64,000 bases of DNA from Odoribacter sp. Z80 (GCF_009935865.1 NZ_QWEL01000004.1:124001-188000), one strand, 5' to 3'; counted from the stretch's first letter, positions 36,982-46,169 are shown. Notes: a model not told the origin generated them from the letters alone. Made by a program: numbers and translations.

Positions 36982-38172
36982 ATGTACGGAAAATTTCAAG
37001 ATTTCTTAAAAAGTGAAATTCAGTCTATTAAAGATGCTGGTTTATACAAAACCGAAAGACTGATCGCAACCCCACAGGGTGCAGAAATTAAATTAACAAC
37101 CGGAGAAACCGTGTTAAACTTTTGTGCCAACAATTATCTGGGCCTTTCTTCTCATCCGAAAGTGATTGAAGGAGCTAAAAAAGGATTGGATGCCCGGGGC
37201 TACGGTATGTCTTCCGTGCGTTTCATCTGTGGAACCCAGGATATTCACAAAGAACTGGAAGCAAAGATTTCCCAATTCTTTGGTACAGAAGATACAATTT
37301 TATATGCAGCTTGTTTCGATGCCAACGGCGGTGTTTTTGAACCCCTCTTCTCTCAAGAGGACGCTATCATATCTGATGAATTAAACCATGCCTCCATCAT
37401 CGACGGAGTACGTCTGTGTAAAGCAGTTCGCTACAGATACAAACACGCCAACATGGAAGACCTGGAAGAACAGTTGAAAGTAGCACAGGCTCAACGGTTC
37501 CGAATCATCGTTACCGATGGAGTTTTCTCTATGGACGGCGACATTGCCAGATTAAAAGAGATTTGTGACCTCGCAGACAAATACAACGCCCTGGTCATGG
37601 TAGACGATAGTCATGCTGCAGGGTTCATCGGAAAAACAGGTCGTGGTTCTGCTGAATACAACGGAGTAATGGACCGCATCGACATTTTTACCGGAACGCT
37701 GGGTAAAGCCCTGGGTGGAGCTATGGGCGGTTACACCACTGGTAAAAAAGAAATCATCGAAATGTTGCGTCAACGGTCAAGACCTTATTTGTTCTCCAAC
37801 TCTTTATCTCCGGCAATTTGCGGCGCTTCCATCGCCGTATTCGATATGCTGATGGAAAGCACAGAACTGCGCGACCGGGTGATGGAAAACGCAAACTATT
37901 TCCGGGGCAAACTGAAAGAAGCCGGTTTCGACATCAAACCGTCAGAATCAGCTATTGCAGCCCTGATGTTATACGATGCTGTGCTTTCACAGCAATTCGC
38001 AGCCGAACTGCAAAAAGAAAATATTTATGTAACCGGTTTCTACTATCCGGTTGTTCCGAAAGGACAAGCACGCATCCGGATTCAGTTGTCTGCCGCTCAT
38101 ACCCGTGAACAATTAGACCGGGCTATTGCAGCATTTATCAAGATCGGTAAAAAACTGAATGTTATTCACTAA
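36982..38172 (+). CDS. kbl: Glycine C-acetyltransferase (2-amino-3-ketobutyrate CoA ligase)
   Basis: 396 residues from the ATG at 36982; the open frame starts 17 codons earlier but MYGKFQDFLK is the family start. PLP-dependent alpha-oxoamine synthase: NFCANNYLGLSSHP, DELNHASIIDGVRL, VDDSHAAGFIG, and the PLP lysine in GTLGKALGGAMGG. It cleaves 2-amino-3-ketobutyrate with CoA to glycine and acetyl-CoA in threonine breakdown. Serine palmitoyltransferase is the nearest alternative; the N-terminus and the ANNYLGLSSHP form favour Kbl. No threonine dehydrogenase gene is adjacent. A terminator follows. Confidence 0.93.
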   Translation: MYGKFQDFLKSEIQSIKDAGLYKTERLIATPQGAEIKLTTGETVLNFCANNYLGLSSHPKVIEGAKKGLDARGYGMSSVRFICGTQDIHKELEAKISQFFGTEDTILYAACFDANGGVFEPLFSQEDAIISDELNHASIIDGVRLCKAVRYRYKHANMEDLEEQLKVAQAQRFRIIVTDGVFSMDGDIARLKEICDLADKYNALVMVDDSHAAGFIGKTGRGSAEYNGVMDRIDIFTGTLGKALGGAMGGYTTGKKEIIEMLRQRSRPYLFSNSLSPAICGASIAVFDMLMESTELRDRVMENANYFRGKLKEAGFDIKPSESAIAALMLYDAVLSQQFAAELQKENIYVTGFYYPVVPKGQARIRIQLSAAHTREQLDRAIAAFIKIGKKLNVIH

Positions 38173-38196
38173 TATTCAGAACATCAACTATTATCA

Positions 38197-38231
38197 ATAG
38201 GGCTGCCGGTTTCCGACAGCCCTATTTCTTT
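38197..38231 (+). terminator. Terminator of kbl
   Basis: ATAGGGCTG (38197-38205) and CAGCCCTAT (38217-38225) pair around an 11-nt loop, followed by TTCTTT. Confidence 0.8.
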
Positions 38232-38328
38232 CCGGACTACTAAAAAGCAAAAGACAAATAAACCACAAAATCAATTACCGCCAAGAGTTTTTTATACCGA
38301 TACCCACACAGCCACACCATAAGGAATT

Positions 38329-38336
38329 TAGTTTTG
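38329..38336 (+). promoter_or_regulatory. -7 box for the recombinase gene
   Basis: TAGTTTTG (TAnnTTTG), 31 bp before the ATG at 38367. Confidence 0.55.
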
Positions 38337-38366
38337 TAGAAAAATACAAACCTAAAAACCAATAAT

Positions 38367-39587
38367 ATGGCATCAATCAAAGTAAAATTCCGCCCTTCCT
38401 CCATAAAAGGGAAAGAAGGTCGCATCTACTATCAAATCATCCAGCACCGCACTGTGCGCCAATTAAAAACAAAATACCGGATTTTTGCGGATGAGTGGAA
38501 TAAAACCAAAGCCTCAATCATTGTCAAAAATACCCGCAACAACCGGTACCATTACCTGTTTTCTATTCAGGAACACATCATCAGAGACCTCAGACAACTG
38601 GAAAAGATCATTTATTTATGCAAAAGAAATTCAAGCAACATAACAACAGCAGACGATGTTATCCAAAAATTCCAGGATTTTGCAAATGAACAATCCTTTT
38701 TCAGCTTTATGAAAAAGGTTATCATCCAACTTAAACGACTTCATCGCGAACGGACGGCAGAGGCTTACATTGCTACACTTAACGATTTTCTGCGATTCCG
38801 GAAAAACAAAGATATTATATTGGATGCCATAAACTCCGATTTAATGAGAGAATATGAAGCCTACCTGAAAGCAAGAGGCATTACCATGAACACTATTTCA
38901 TTCTACATGCGCGTTCTTCGGGCTGTATACAACCGGGCTGTAGAAGAAGGAGCTACGGCACAACGAAATCCGTTCAAACACGTCTATACTGGAGTGGACA
39001 AAACCGTAAAACGGGCTGTCACAATAGCTCATATACGGAAAATCAAGGAATTAGACCTGACAGCCTATCCGGCAACGGCCTTTGCCAGAAATATGTTTAT
39101 GTTCAGTTTTTACACCCGGGGCATGTCATTTGTAGATATGGCCTACCTAAAAAAATCGGATCTCAAAAACGGAATGCTAACCTACCGAAGGCGGAAAACC
39201 GGACAACAGCTTTCTATCAAATGGGAAAAATGTATGCAGGAAATTGTAGATAAATACAATACGCCGTTCCTACAAGCCAGTCCCTATCTACTGCCCATCA
39301 TCAAGACACCCAACACAGAGAAAGCCAGACAACAATACAAAAACAAACTATATATGGTAAACACACACCTGAAACAAGTGGGGGAACTCATTGACCTGCC
39401 GATACCTCTAAGCACTTACGTAGCGCGCCATTCATGGGCCAGCATTGCAAAAAACAAAAACATACCTGTTTCCGTTATCAGCGAAGGTATGGGGCACGGT
39501 TCAGAAACCACAACGCAAATCTATCTTGCTTCCTTAGAATGTTCCATTATTGACAAAGCAAATTCACTCATCTTGAAAGACCTATGA
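38367..39587 (+). CDS. Tyrosine recombinase (Bacteroidota integrase type)
   Basis: 406 residues: N-terminal arm-binding region (~1-95), SAM-like core-binding domain (~105-205) and catalytic domain (~215-400). Active-site residues visible are Arg in FSFYTRGMSF, Lys in YRRRKTGQ, Arg/His in YVARHSWAS (the Bacteroidota form of HxxR), His in GMGHGSETT and the nucleophile Tyr in TQIYLAS. It cuts and rejoins DNA at specific sites. No other phage or transposon gene and no invertible promoter is visible nearby, so it is an orphan. The nearest tRNA gene is tRNA-Lys 1.5 kb away. Composition is like its neighbours. Confidence 0.92.
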   Translation: MASIKVKFRPSSIKGKEGRIYYQIIQHRTVRQLKTKYRIFADEWNKTKASIIVKNTRNNRYHYLFSIQEHIIRDLRQLEKIIYLCKRNSSNITTADDVIQKFQDFANEQSFFSFMKKVIIQLKRLHRERTAEAYIATLNDFLRFRKNKDIILDAINSDLMREYEAYLKARGITMNTISFYMRVLRAVYNRAVEEGATAQRNPFKHVYTGVDKTVKRAVTIAHIRKIKELDLTAYPATAFARNMFMFSFYTRGMSFVDMAYLKKSDLKNGMLTYRRRKTGQQLSIKWEKCMQEIVDKYNTPFLQASPYLLPIIKTPNTEKARQQYKNKLYMVNTHLKQVGELIDLPIPLSTYVARHSWASIAKNKNIPVSVISEGMGHGSETTTQIYLASLECSIIDKANSLILKDL

Positions 39588-39743
39588 AAAGTAAGACTAA
39601 AAACATCACTCCTTCAAATCAATGCGAGCGAAAAATCAGATACCAATGACCTTTTCAACAAAATAATTTGACCTTCATAACAAAGTAGCTGTCCTCATTT
39701 TATTGTAATTTTATACTTGAAATAAATATACCACCCTCTATCT

Positions 39744-40316
39744 ATGAAAAAGTTATTAACCACACTCAGCACGATGATTCTACTCTCAATCGTCGCATGC
39801 GCACAACAAAACCAACAGGAAATGAAATCTTCACAAACCGGCAAGAAAGTACTGGTAGTCTATTTTTCAGCGACCGGTACAACCAAAACAATCGCCCAGA
39901 AAGTAGCAAAAGCAGCAAAAGGCAGACTATACGAAATAGTTCCGGCCCAGGCATACACTTCCGCAGACCTGAACTGGCATAACCAACAGTCCCGTAGCTC
40001 ATTAGAGATGAACACCCCCGATTCCCGCCCCGCCATTGCTGGAGAAGCAGTCAATATAAACGACTACGACGTCATATTCCTCGGCTATCCCATTTGGTGG
40101 GATGTTGCCCCCCGTCCGGTAAACACTTTCATCGAAAGCCATCACTTTGATGGAAAACGGATAATCCCTTTTGCCACCTCCGGAGGAAGCTCTATCAACA
40201 ACAGTGTTGCTACTCTTAAAAAGACATATCCTCAGATAGACTGGGCGGAAGGCAAACTCCTAAACAGTACATCTGCAGCCAATATCACACAATGGGTGGA
40301 AAAGGTTCTTGAATAA
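39744..40316 (+). CDS. Flavodoxin-family lipoprotein
   Basis: 190 residues. Signal peptide with lipobox LLSIVAC (Cys19), a short linker, then a flavodoxin fold (~35-190) with the FMN phosphate loop YFSATGTTKTIA and the isoalloxazine-contacting segments GYPIWWDVAPRPV and ATSGGSSINNS. It is of the short flavodoxin-like type common in gut anaerobes, here exported and lipid-anchored, perhaps with a quinone or nitro-compound reductase role. It is monocistronic. Confidence 0.9.
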   Translation: MKKLLTTLSTMILLSIVACAQQNQQEMKSSQTGKKVLVVYFSATGTTKTIAQKVAKAAKGRLYEIVPAQAYTSADLNWHNQQSRSSLEMNTPDSRPAIAGEAVNINDYDVIFLGYPIWWDVAPRPVNTFIESHHFDGKRIIPFATSGGSSINNSVATLKKTYPQIDWAEGKLLNSTSAANITQWVEKVLE

Positions 40317-40347
40317 GGTCCCATACATCATACCATCATCTCTTCTC

Positions 40348-40380
40348 ATTCCCGATAAATCAACAAATCGGGAATTTTTT
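40348..40380 (+). terminator. Terminator of the flavodoxin gene
   Basis: ATTCCCGAT (40348-40356) and ATCGGGAAT (40367-40375) pair around 10 nt, followed by TTTTT; 31 bp after the stop codon. Confidence 0.85.
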
Positions 40381-40409
40381 ATTACGGACCCACACCACAA
40401 AAACGTTGT

Positions 40410-40856
40410 TTACAAGGTTTCTAATTCAAGATGTAATATGGGATACGGCTTCCCCTCACTGTCAATATCATCACGTCCAACAACCGCAAAGCCATGCCTT
40501 TGATAAAATTCCAATGCCCGGCAATTTTGTTCATTGACATCCACCTTTCGTATGCCTTTATCTCTTACGGCAAACAGAAGCAAGGCCGAGCCATAACCTT
40601 TGCCCATCACACGGGGATGAACAAAAAGCATTTCAATCATTCCTGCACTTAATCCGATAAAAGCACATAAATTACCGACCTCATCCCTTAGTGCATACAA
40701 CTCTACATTCAGCATATAATCATGAGGAATCCTCGCCCGGTAAAAATCAATGTCTTCCCTGCTCAGGAAATCATGCGTGACCTTCACTGCCTCAAACCAT
40801 ATCCGCGTCAAGGTCTCATATTCCCAACATCGTTCTATTTTCCCACACTCTACCAT
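40410..40856 (-). CDS. GNAT-family N-acetyltransferase
   Basis: 148 residues. The acetyl-CoA site is seen in the RVMGKGYGSALLLF motif (R-x-x-G-x-G/A), preceded by the beta-4 strand FIGLSAGMIEMLFVHP and followed by NEQNCRALEFYQRHGFAVVG. It transfers an acetyl group to an amine; the substrate is unknown. It is convergent with the flavodoxin gene. Confidence 0.9.
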   Translation of the reverse strand: MVECGKIERCWEYETLTRIWFEAVKVTHDFLSREDIDFYRARIPHDYMLNVELYALRDEVGNLCAFIGLSAGMIEMLFVHPRVMGKGYGSALLLFAVRDKGIRKVDVNEQNCRALEFYQRHGFAVVGRDDIDSEGKPYPILHLELETL

Positions 40857-41012
40857 GAAAAAGATTTTTATTTTGAATAATCACCTTCAAAAATAAGTCC
40901 TATCCATTACATTCCATGCAAATTCTTTGCTGAATCTGCATAGTTTCAGCAATAAATTGTTCACCGCCAAACCCTACAATGTGCGTTATTTTGCTGGATA
41001 GGGACATTACAA

Positions 41013-41045
41013 AAATCGCTGAAACTAAAATAGTTTCAGCGATTT
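41013..41045 (-). terminator. Terminator of tRNA-Lys
   Basis: The perfect 14-bp arms AAATCGCTGAAACT and AGTTTCAGCGATTT surround AAAAT; on the minus strand a T run follows. It lies 22 bp after the tRNA 3' end. Confidence 0.85.
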
Positions 41046-41066
41046 ACGACATCTTGCCGGTTTGTC

Positions 41067-41142
41067 TGGTGATCCGCCTGGGATTCGAACCCAGGACCCC
41101 AACATTAAAAGTGTTGTGCTCTACCGGCTGAGCTAGCGAATC
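41067..41142 (-). tRNA. tRNA-Lys (anticodon TTT)
   Basis: The 76-nt minus-strand gene begins GATTCGCTAGCTCAGCCGG. The acceptor GATTCGC/GCGGATC has one G-T pair, the anticodon arm CAACACTTTTAATGTTG gives TTT, and the T arm CTGGGTTCGAATCCCAG is perfect. The 3' ACCA is encoded, unlike in the tRNA-Ser gene of this window. Confidence 0.97.
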
Positions 41143-41170
41143 GGGCCACAATGTTTCTCCATTGCGGGTG

Positions 41171-41178
41171 CAAAGATA
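41171..41178 (-). promoter_or_regulatory. -7 box for tRNA-Lys
   Basis: Minus-strand TATCTTTG (TAnnTTTG), 29 bp before the tRNA 5' end, the same distance as at the tRNA-Ser gene. Confidence 0.6.
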
Positions 41179-41222
41179 AGGATAATATCTATCCGTACAA
41201 ATTTTTAGGACTTTTTTTATTA

Positions 41223-41822
41223 TTATTCATCCGAAAAATACACAGATTCCACCTTTTGGAGGCGGGAACGAAGGAGGGGCATTTCTTTCTGACGGATAGA
41301 GAGGAGCATCTCGCATTCCAATTCAAACTGACGTTCAAGTATTTCAGGATTTGTTTCTTTTACAATTCTCATCACATCATTCATGACAGGATAGTTAAAC
41401 CGGACCCGCAAAACCTCATTTACGGTTTTTTCCACCATAACGGCATTCTGCAAAGCATCTGCAGTTGCTTCCCGATAGGCATTTATCAATCCGGAAACAC
41501 CTAATTTTATTCCTCCGAAATAACGAACGACAACAATCAAAATATCAGTCAAATCATGAGACTGGATCTGTCCCAGAATCGGTTTACCGGCAGTAGAAGA
41601 AGGTTCACCGTCATCATTGGCCCGAAAAAGCTTTTTATCGGCTCCTAATCTCCAGGCATAGCAATGATGGCGGGCATCGTAGTATTTTTCCTTTATTGCA
41701 GCGACAATAGTACGGATTTCCTCTTCCTGTCTGACAGGATAGGCCAAAGCGATAAAACGGCTTCCTTTTTCCTTATACTGTCCTTCTGCCGGAAATTCTA
41801 TGGTTTTATAGACATCTTCCAT
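41223..41822 (-). CDS. YigZ/IMPACT family protein
   Basis: 199 residues. The N-terminal UPF0029 domain has KEKGSRFIALAYPV, HHCYAWRLG and the signature DDGEPSSTAGKPIL, followed by the C-terminal DUF1949 ferredoxin-like domain (~130-199). The family is linked to translation control (IMPACT in eukaryotes) and its bacterial role is not settled. It lies downstream of dnaA but behind dnaA's terminator. Confidence 0.92.
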   Translation of the reverse strand: MEDVYKTIEFPAEGQYKEKGSRFIALAYPVRQEEEIRTIVAAIKEKYYDARHHCYAWRLGADKKLFRANDDGEPSSTAGKPILGQIQSHDLTDILIVVVRYFGGIKLGVSGLINAYREATADALQNAVMVEKTVNEVLRVRFNYPVMNDVMRIVKETNPEILERQFELECEMLLSIRQKEMPLLRSRLQKVESVYFSDE

Positions 41823-41836
41823 AAACGGAGTTTAAT

Positions 41837-41884
41837 TAAAAAGGGATTAAAATCCAGCACCTCACTTTCATTTAATCCCCTTTT
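41837..41884 (-). terminator. Terminator of dnaA
   Basis: On the minus strand GGGGATTAAA pairs with TTTAATCCC around a 20-nt loop, followed by TTTTT; about 20 bp after the dnaA stop. Confidence 0.7.
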
Positions 41885-41903
41885 GCGCTTCAGTCAGTTT
41901 TTT

Positions 41904-43328
41904 TCAATTACTGCAATACAGCTTCCGTTGAATTTCTTCCACCTGCATTTTAAAATTCCGGTCCGTTTCCATCAGGTCGGTAACAGCCTTACAAGCATAC
42001 AACACCGTGGCATGGTCTTTTTTACCGATTTGATTTCCAATATAAGACAAGGAATATTTCGTATAATTTTTACTAAAATACATGGCCAGTTGGCGTGCCT
42101 GCACAACCTCTCTCTTGCGGGTTTTGGTCTGCAACAATTCACGGGAAATTCTAAAATGGTCACAAACGATATGTTGTATTTTATCTACTGTCAGTTCTTC
42201 GGTAGACTTCTTTACCATTTTGCCCAGAATATCCTGCACGACCTCTACGGTCAGGTCTTTTTTATTAAAGGTGGACTGTGCCAGCAAAGAAATCATTGCT
42301 CCTTCCAGTTCCCGGACATTATTGTCTACATATTTGCAAATGTATTCAATCACCTCTTCTGAAAAGTCAATCCCGTCTTTCCGGGCCTTGTTCAACACAA
42401 TTTCTTTACGGGTTTCAAAATCGGGAGCTTTTATTTCCGCGGATAATCCCCAGCGGAAACGGGACAGCAAACGGTCTTCCATCCCTTCCAATTCAGCCGG
42501 AGCTTTATCACAAGTAAGAATCAATTGTTTACCAGATTGGTGCAAATGATTGAAGATATGGAAAAAAGTATTCTGGGTACCGGTTTTTCCGGCCAATTCC
42601 TGTATATCATCCAGAATCAGCACATCTATCAATTGATAAAAATGTAAGAAATCATTTACTTCATTCCGTCTGACCGCTTCAGTAAACTGTGTCTGAAAGA
42701 TATTGGTAGAAACATACAATACAACCTTATTCGGATGATTCTGCTTCACCTCCAATCCGATTGCCTGGGCCAAATGTGTTTTCCCCAAACCAGAACCTCC
42801 GTAGATTAACAAAGGATTGAAAGCCGTACCCCCGGGGTTATTGGCAATAGCCATACCGGCAGACTTTGCCAGACGGTTACAAGTACCTTCCACATAACTT
42901 TCCATAGTATAGGCCGGATTCAACTGAGAGTCTATCTGAATCCGGTTCGAATTCCTTTCGAAAGGATTCTTCAACCCCGTATTCACAGGCTGTTCCAGAT
43001 ATACCGTACTGGCTACGGGCTTTTTAACCGGGTTCGAAGATAAAGTTGTAGTCAAAGGTTCGGAAGACTTGCTTCTCTCCACAACAACAGAGTATTCCAG
43101 CTTAGCCTTAGGTCCGATTACCGTCTGCAACGCCTTTTTCAGAATATCAATGTATTCGCCCTCCAATTCTTCGTATACATAAGCACTGGCCACCTGAATT
43201 GTCAAGACATCCCCCTCAAACTTCAATGCCCGAATCGGTTCAAAAAGGGTCCGGTACCGTTCCGGTACGACCTGCTCTTTGATTAAAGCCAGACATTTCG
43301 CCCAAATCCTTACACAATTTTTTTCCAT
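41904..43328 (-). CDS. dnaA: Chromosomal replication initiator DnaA
   Basis: 474 residues from the ATG at 43328 (MEKNCVRIWAKCLALIKEQV); the open frame extends 13 codons further up but lacks a better start. Domain I ~1-80; flexible domain II ~85-120; AAA+ domain III with Walker A GGSGLGKTH and Walker B LILDDIQ; domain IV with the DnaA-box-binding helix-turn-helix KKDHATVLYACKAV. It opens oriC and loads helicase. It is single, with no dnaN or recF beside it, as is usual in this phylum. Confidence 0.98.
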   Translation of the reverse strand: MEKNCVRIWAKCLALIKEQVVPERYRTLFEPIRALKFEGDVLTIQVASAYVYEELEGEYIDILKKALQTVIGPKAKLEYSVVVERSKSSEPLTTTLSSNPVKKPVASTVYLEQPVNTGLKNPFERNSNRIQIDSQLNPAYTMESYVEGTCNRLAKSAGMAIANNPGGTAFNPLLIYGGSGLGKTHLAQAIGLEVKQNHPNKVVLYVSTNIFQTQFTEAVRRNEVNDFLHFYQLIDVLILDDIQELAGKTGTQNTFFHIFNHLHQSGKQLILTCDKAPAELEGMEDRLLSRFRWGLSAEIKAPDFETRKEIVLNKARKDGIDFSEEVIEYICKYVDNNVRELEGAMISLLAQSTFNKKDLTVEVVQDILGKMVKKSTEELTVDKIQHIVCDHFRISRELLQTKTRKREVVQARQLAMYFSKNYTKYSLSYIGNQIGKKDHATVLYACKAVTDLMETDRNFKMQVEEIQRKLYCSN

Positions 43329-43704
43329 AGTTATTTGTTTGCCAGTAAGTTTTCTTTTTTCTACCAACGGTTATTTTTCATGGTGCTAAATTCAAGAAAA
43401 AAAAATAGATAAAAAAATGGTTTTTTACTTGTTTATCTTCAAAAAACGCTTAGGGTTTCTATGTCAAATGTTTAGATGTAAATGACTAAAAATCAATATA
43501 TTAAAATCAATACAGAAGGACATTTCTTTTTAACAATTAGAGAATCGGATGATTACCAATTTTATTTTATTCCTTCTTAAAAAAACTCCTAAACAATTCT
43601 GGCTAAAGGCTCCAGGGTAATAAAAAACTTTTCATAATATATTATTTATTCACCATATTATGTTCTGTTTTTTAACTTCGTTTTTCTTCTTATTTAGAAT
43701 CACT
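43329..43704. other. AT-rich interval upstream of dnaA
   Basis: 376 bp, strongly AT-rich, between dnaA and the MCE gene. One sequence, TTATTCACC near 43646, differs from the DnaA-box consensus TTWTNCACA by one base; there is no cluster of boxes. It could hold the dnaA promoter and possibly part of an origin, but the evidence for an origin is weak. No gene seen. Confidence 0.35.
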
Positions 43705-44904
43705 CTAATTTATATCTTCACTTAATTTAACAATATAGGACATTTGAAAACATTTTTTAACCACCTTCAATTCTCTTTCCGCCTGCTTTAACGTTTTAAA
43801 AGTCCGGATCAAATAAAGATATTTTCCACTCCGTCTGATACGTTGTAAATCAGGATGCTGGAGATAGAGTTCAGAATTAAGGGCCAAAGGTTCTTCAGAT
43901 TCGGCTATGACAATACCATAAGCATCGGAAGCGGCATTTCTCCCTCCACCGAAATCAAAAACAGACAAATTCACAAATCTTTTGGGATTCTGTCTGAATT
44001 CGGACAACAGTTTATTTAAATTGTTACTGACAGCAGTCAGATTATAATACAATTCCTCATCATTCACCACCTCTCCCAATGTTCCTTTTCCCCGGTTGAT
44101 TTTAGTCACAATAGAATCCGTCTGGAGCAGTATATTGTTCAGACTGCGGATGGTATAATTGAGATTTATTTCTCTCAGGGAATCGCTGATGGAAGTAACA
44201 TTGCTCAGACTGCGGGCAATTTCGGAATTATTGTTTTCCAGGTTTTCAGTAATGCTGTGGATATTTTCCAAAATACGGGAAATCTGGCCCGATTCATTGG
44301 ATAGCAAAAGATTTAAAGTGCCGGAAGCATTTTCCATATTATTCAATGTTCTGCTTACACTTTTCAGGGAACCGTGAATGTTGCCGTTAGCATCTTCACT
44401 GAAAATCTCCTGCAAGGCCATCAGGACAGTATCCAGGGACACCATCACATTCTCAGCTCTTTTCTTTAGAGGCTCCAGCTGTTTGTTCAACTGTTCCATC
44501 AACCCCAATTCCAATTGAGTCCGCAGAGTATCTCCGCTCTGGGCATAATCCAAGGCATCGCCGGGAATCAGATTAATGGCTTTCGACCCCATCAGATCGG
44601 CATTCTGAATTGCAGCAACGGTATTGGAAGGTATCTCCAATTTTTTCCCCACGGAAAACTGCACCAGAACCTTGTCGAAATGTTCTCCGGTAAAATTTAT
44701 GGCATTCACCTGTCCGACGCTGTAACCGCGATAAATAACACTACTGGAAACTTTCAAACCATCCACCCGGTCGTAAATTCCATAAAAAATATTATTCCGG
44801 TCAAACAACGCCCTGGCTTTTAGGAAGTTGATTCCCCAAATCAGGATAACCACCGCTGCAATAGCCGTCAATGCAAGTTTTACTTCTCTTTTGATATGTA
44901 TCAT
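43705..44904 (-). CDS. MCE/MlaD-type protein with extra C-terminal domain
   Basis: 399 residues. One N-terminal membrane anchor (~8-28), MCE beta-barrel domain (~38-115: GIYDRVDGLKVSSSVIYRGY, GSKAINLIPGD) and a long helical needle (~130-320). MCE proteins form hexameric conduits for lipid between membranes. The last ~75 residues (YGIVIAESEEPLALN ... MSYIVKLSEDIN) look like a SPOR-type fold that binds glycan strands of peptidoglycan; this is by pattern only. It lies 9 bp after the amidase gene, which also ends in a SPOR-like region. No permease (MlaE) or ATPase (MlaF) gene is adjacent. Confidence 0.85.
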   Translation of the reverse strand: MIHIKREVKLALTAIAAVVILIWGINFLKARALFDRNNIFYGIYDRVDGLKVSSSVIYRGYSVGQVNAINFTGEHFDKVLVQFSVGKKLEIPSNTVAAIQNADLMGSKAINLIPGDALDYAQSGDTLRTQLELGLMEQLNKQLEPLKKRAENVMVSLDTVLMALQEIFSEDANGNIHGSLKSVSRTLNNMENASGTLNLLLSNESGQISRILENIHSITENLENNNSEIARSLSNVTSISDSLREINLNYTIRSLNNILLQTDSIVTKINRGKGTLGEVVNDEELYYNLTAVSNNLNKLLSEFRQNPKRFVNLSVFDFGGGRNAASDAYGIVIAESEEPLALNSELYLQHPDLQRIRRSGKYLYLIRTFKTLKQAERELKVVKKCFQMSYIVKLSEDIN

Positions 44905-44913
44905 AATTCTAAA

Positions 44914-46053
44914 CTATTTTCGGGTTTGTTCCAACTTTTTTGCCTCAGCCACAGAGATGGCCTTTCCATCATAAATACCGATAATAAAGCAATCTTTGAC
45001 TTTATTCTTTATTTTCGAAAAGCTTTTCTTCACCTCCTCCAGTTCCGCTCCCGGCCTGACATAATAGCGATAACGCCCGCCAGAAACCAATTCCCCTACT
45101 TTTTCTCCGGGACATAGGCGGGAAACATCTTTTACTTTAGCAGTAGCGGAAGCCACCTGAACCGCATATTGAAGTGAAGCAGTACTCCGGGGCTCCGGCA
45201 TCTTTACCGGAGCTTGTTCCGGAGGAGTATTTTTTTCTGTCTTTTTCTCCACCAAAATGACATCCTCCTGTTTCTCAACCTTCATCTTATATTTCTGAAT
45301 AGCCTTGAATATGGCGGTCGCAATTTTATTCTGTCCGGTTTGGGTAAGCAAATACCTTTCTTCTTCGGGATTAGAAATAAATCCTGCCTCTATCAATATG
45401 GCGGGCATAGCCGCTTTGACCAACACAATATACCCCGCCTGACGCACTCCCCGGTCCGACCGCTTGGTGGCTGCCACCATTTCTTCCTGTACCAGTGCCG
45501 CCAACTCAAGGCTTTTTTCCAAATAAAGGTTTTGCATCAGGCTAAACATGATATACGATTCGGGGCGCGAAGGGTCAAAGCCGGCATATTTGGTGGAATA
45601 ATCTTCCTCGTACTTGATTACGGAGTTTTCCTTCATGGCCACCGCCAGGTTTTCTTTCGTGCGGTGCAGCCCCAGCACATAAGTCTCCAAGCCATGGGGA
45701 GAGCGCAGTTCGTTGGAATTGATGTGTATGGAAATGAACAGGTCCGCATGATGATTATTGGCAATTTGCCCCCTTTGGGAAAGGTCAATCAACACATCGG
45801 TTTTCCGGGTATAAACTACTTTTATCTCCGGATATGCCTGTTCTATCAACTTTCCCACCTTGAGGGCCAGTTTCAGAACAATATCTTTTTCCCGGGACTG
45901 CAATCCGCAGGCTCCGGGGTCAGAGCCCCCATGTCCTGCATCAATACAAATGCATTTTAATTTATTTACTTCTGTCTGTCCCACGGATGTTCCCACAGTA
46001 AATATTGTAAACATAATAAGCAATATTTCTGCAAATCCGCATTTAATTATCAT
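44914..46053 (-). CDS. N-acetylmuramoyl-L-alanine amidase with SPOR-like tail
   Basis: 379 residues. Signal peptide (~1-25), then Amidase_3 domain (~30-245) with zinc ligands in IDAGHGGSDPGA, the SIHINS strand and the catalytic Glu in AILIEAGFIS. After a Lys/Glu/Pro linker, ~295-370 resemble a SPOR domain (YAVQVASATAKV ... FIIGIYDGKAISV). It cleaves the amide between MurNAc and the stem peptide during cell separation. It is operonic with the MCE gene and divergent from the LptD-like gene. Confidence 0.93.
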   Translation of the reverse strand: MIIKCGFAEILLIMFTIFTVGTSVGQTEVNKLKCICIDAGHGGSDPGACGLQSREKDIVLKLALKVGKLIEQAYPEIKVVYTRKTDVLIDLSQRGQIANNHHADLFISIHINSNELRSPHGLETYVLGLHRTKENLAVAMKENSVIKYEEDYSTKYAGFDPSRPESYIMFSLMQNLYLEKSLELAALVQEEMVAATKRSDRGVRQAGYIVLVKAAMPAILIEAGFISNPEEERYLLTQTGQNKIATAIFKAIQKYKMKVEKQEDVILVEKKTEKNTPPEQAPVKMPEPRSTASLQYAVQVASATAKVKDVSRLCPGEKVGELVSGGRYRYYVRPGAELEEVKKSFSKIKNKVKDCFIIGIYDGKAISVAEAKKLEQTRK

Positions 46054-46105
46054 GATATTTAAAACTTTTTAAAAAGAATGATGGCTATTAACAATCAATA
46101 TTTCT

Positions 46106-46113
46106 TACATTTG
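46106..46113 (+). promoter_or_regulatory. -7 box for the LptD-like gene
   Basis: TACATTTG (TAnnTTTG), 57 bp before the TTG at 46170. Confidence 0.55.
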
Positions 46114-46169
46114 CACTCCGAATTCAGGAAGCGGAATGCATTTATTCATCACAAAAATAGTATAATAAA

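Noticed and set aside
36982-38172. Serine palmitoyltransferase (sphingolipid synthesis)
   Set aside because: The N-terminus MYGKFQDFLK and the ANNYLGLSSHP motif match glycine C-acetyltransferase better.
41904-43704. A confident oriC at dnaA
   Set aside because: Only one near-match to the DnaA box was found and there is no repeat cluster, so it is noted only as an AT-rich interval.
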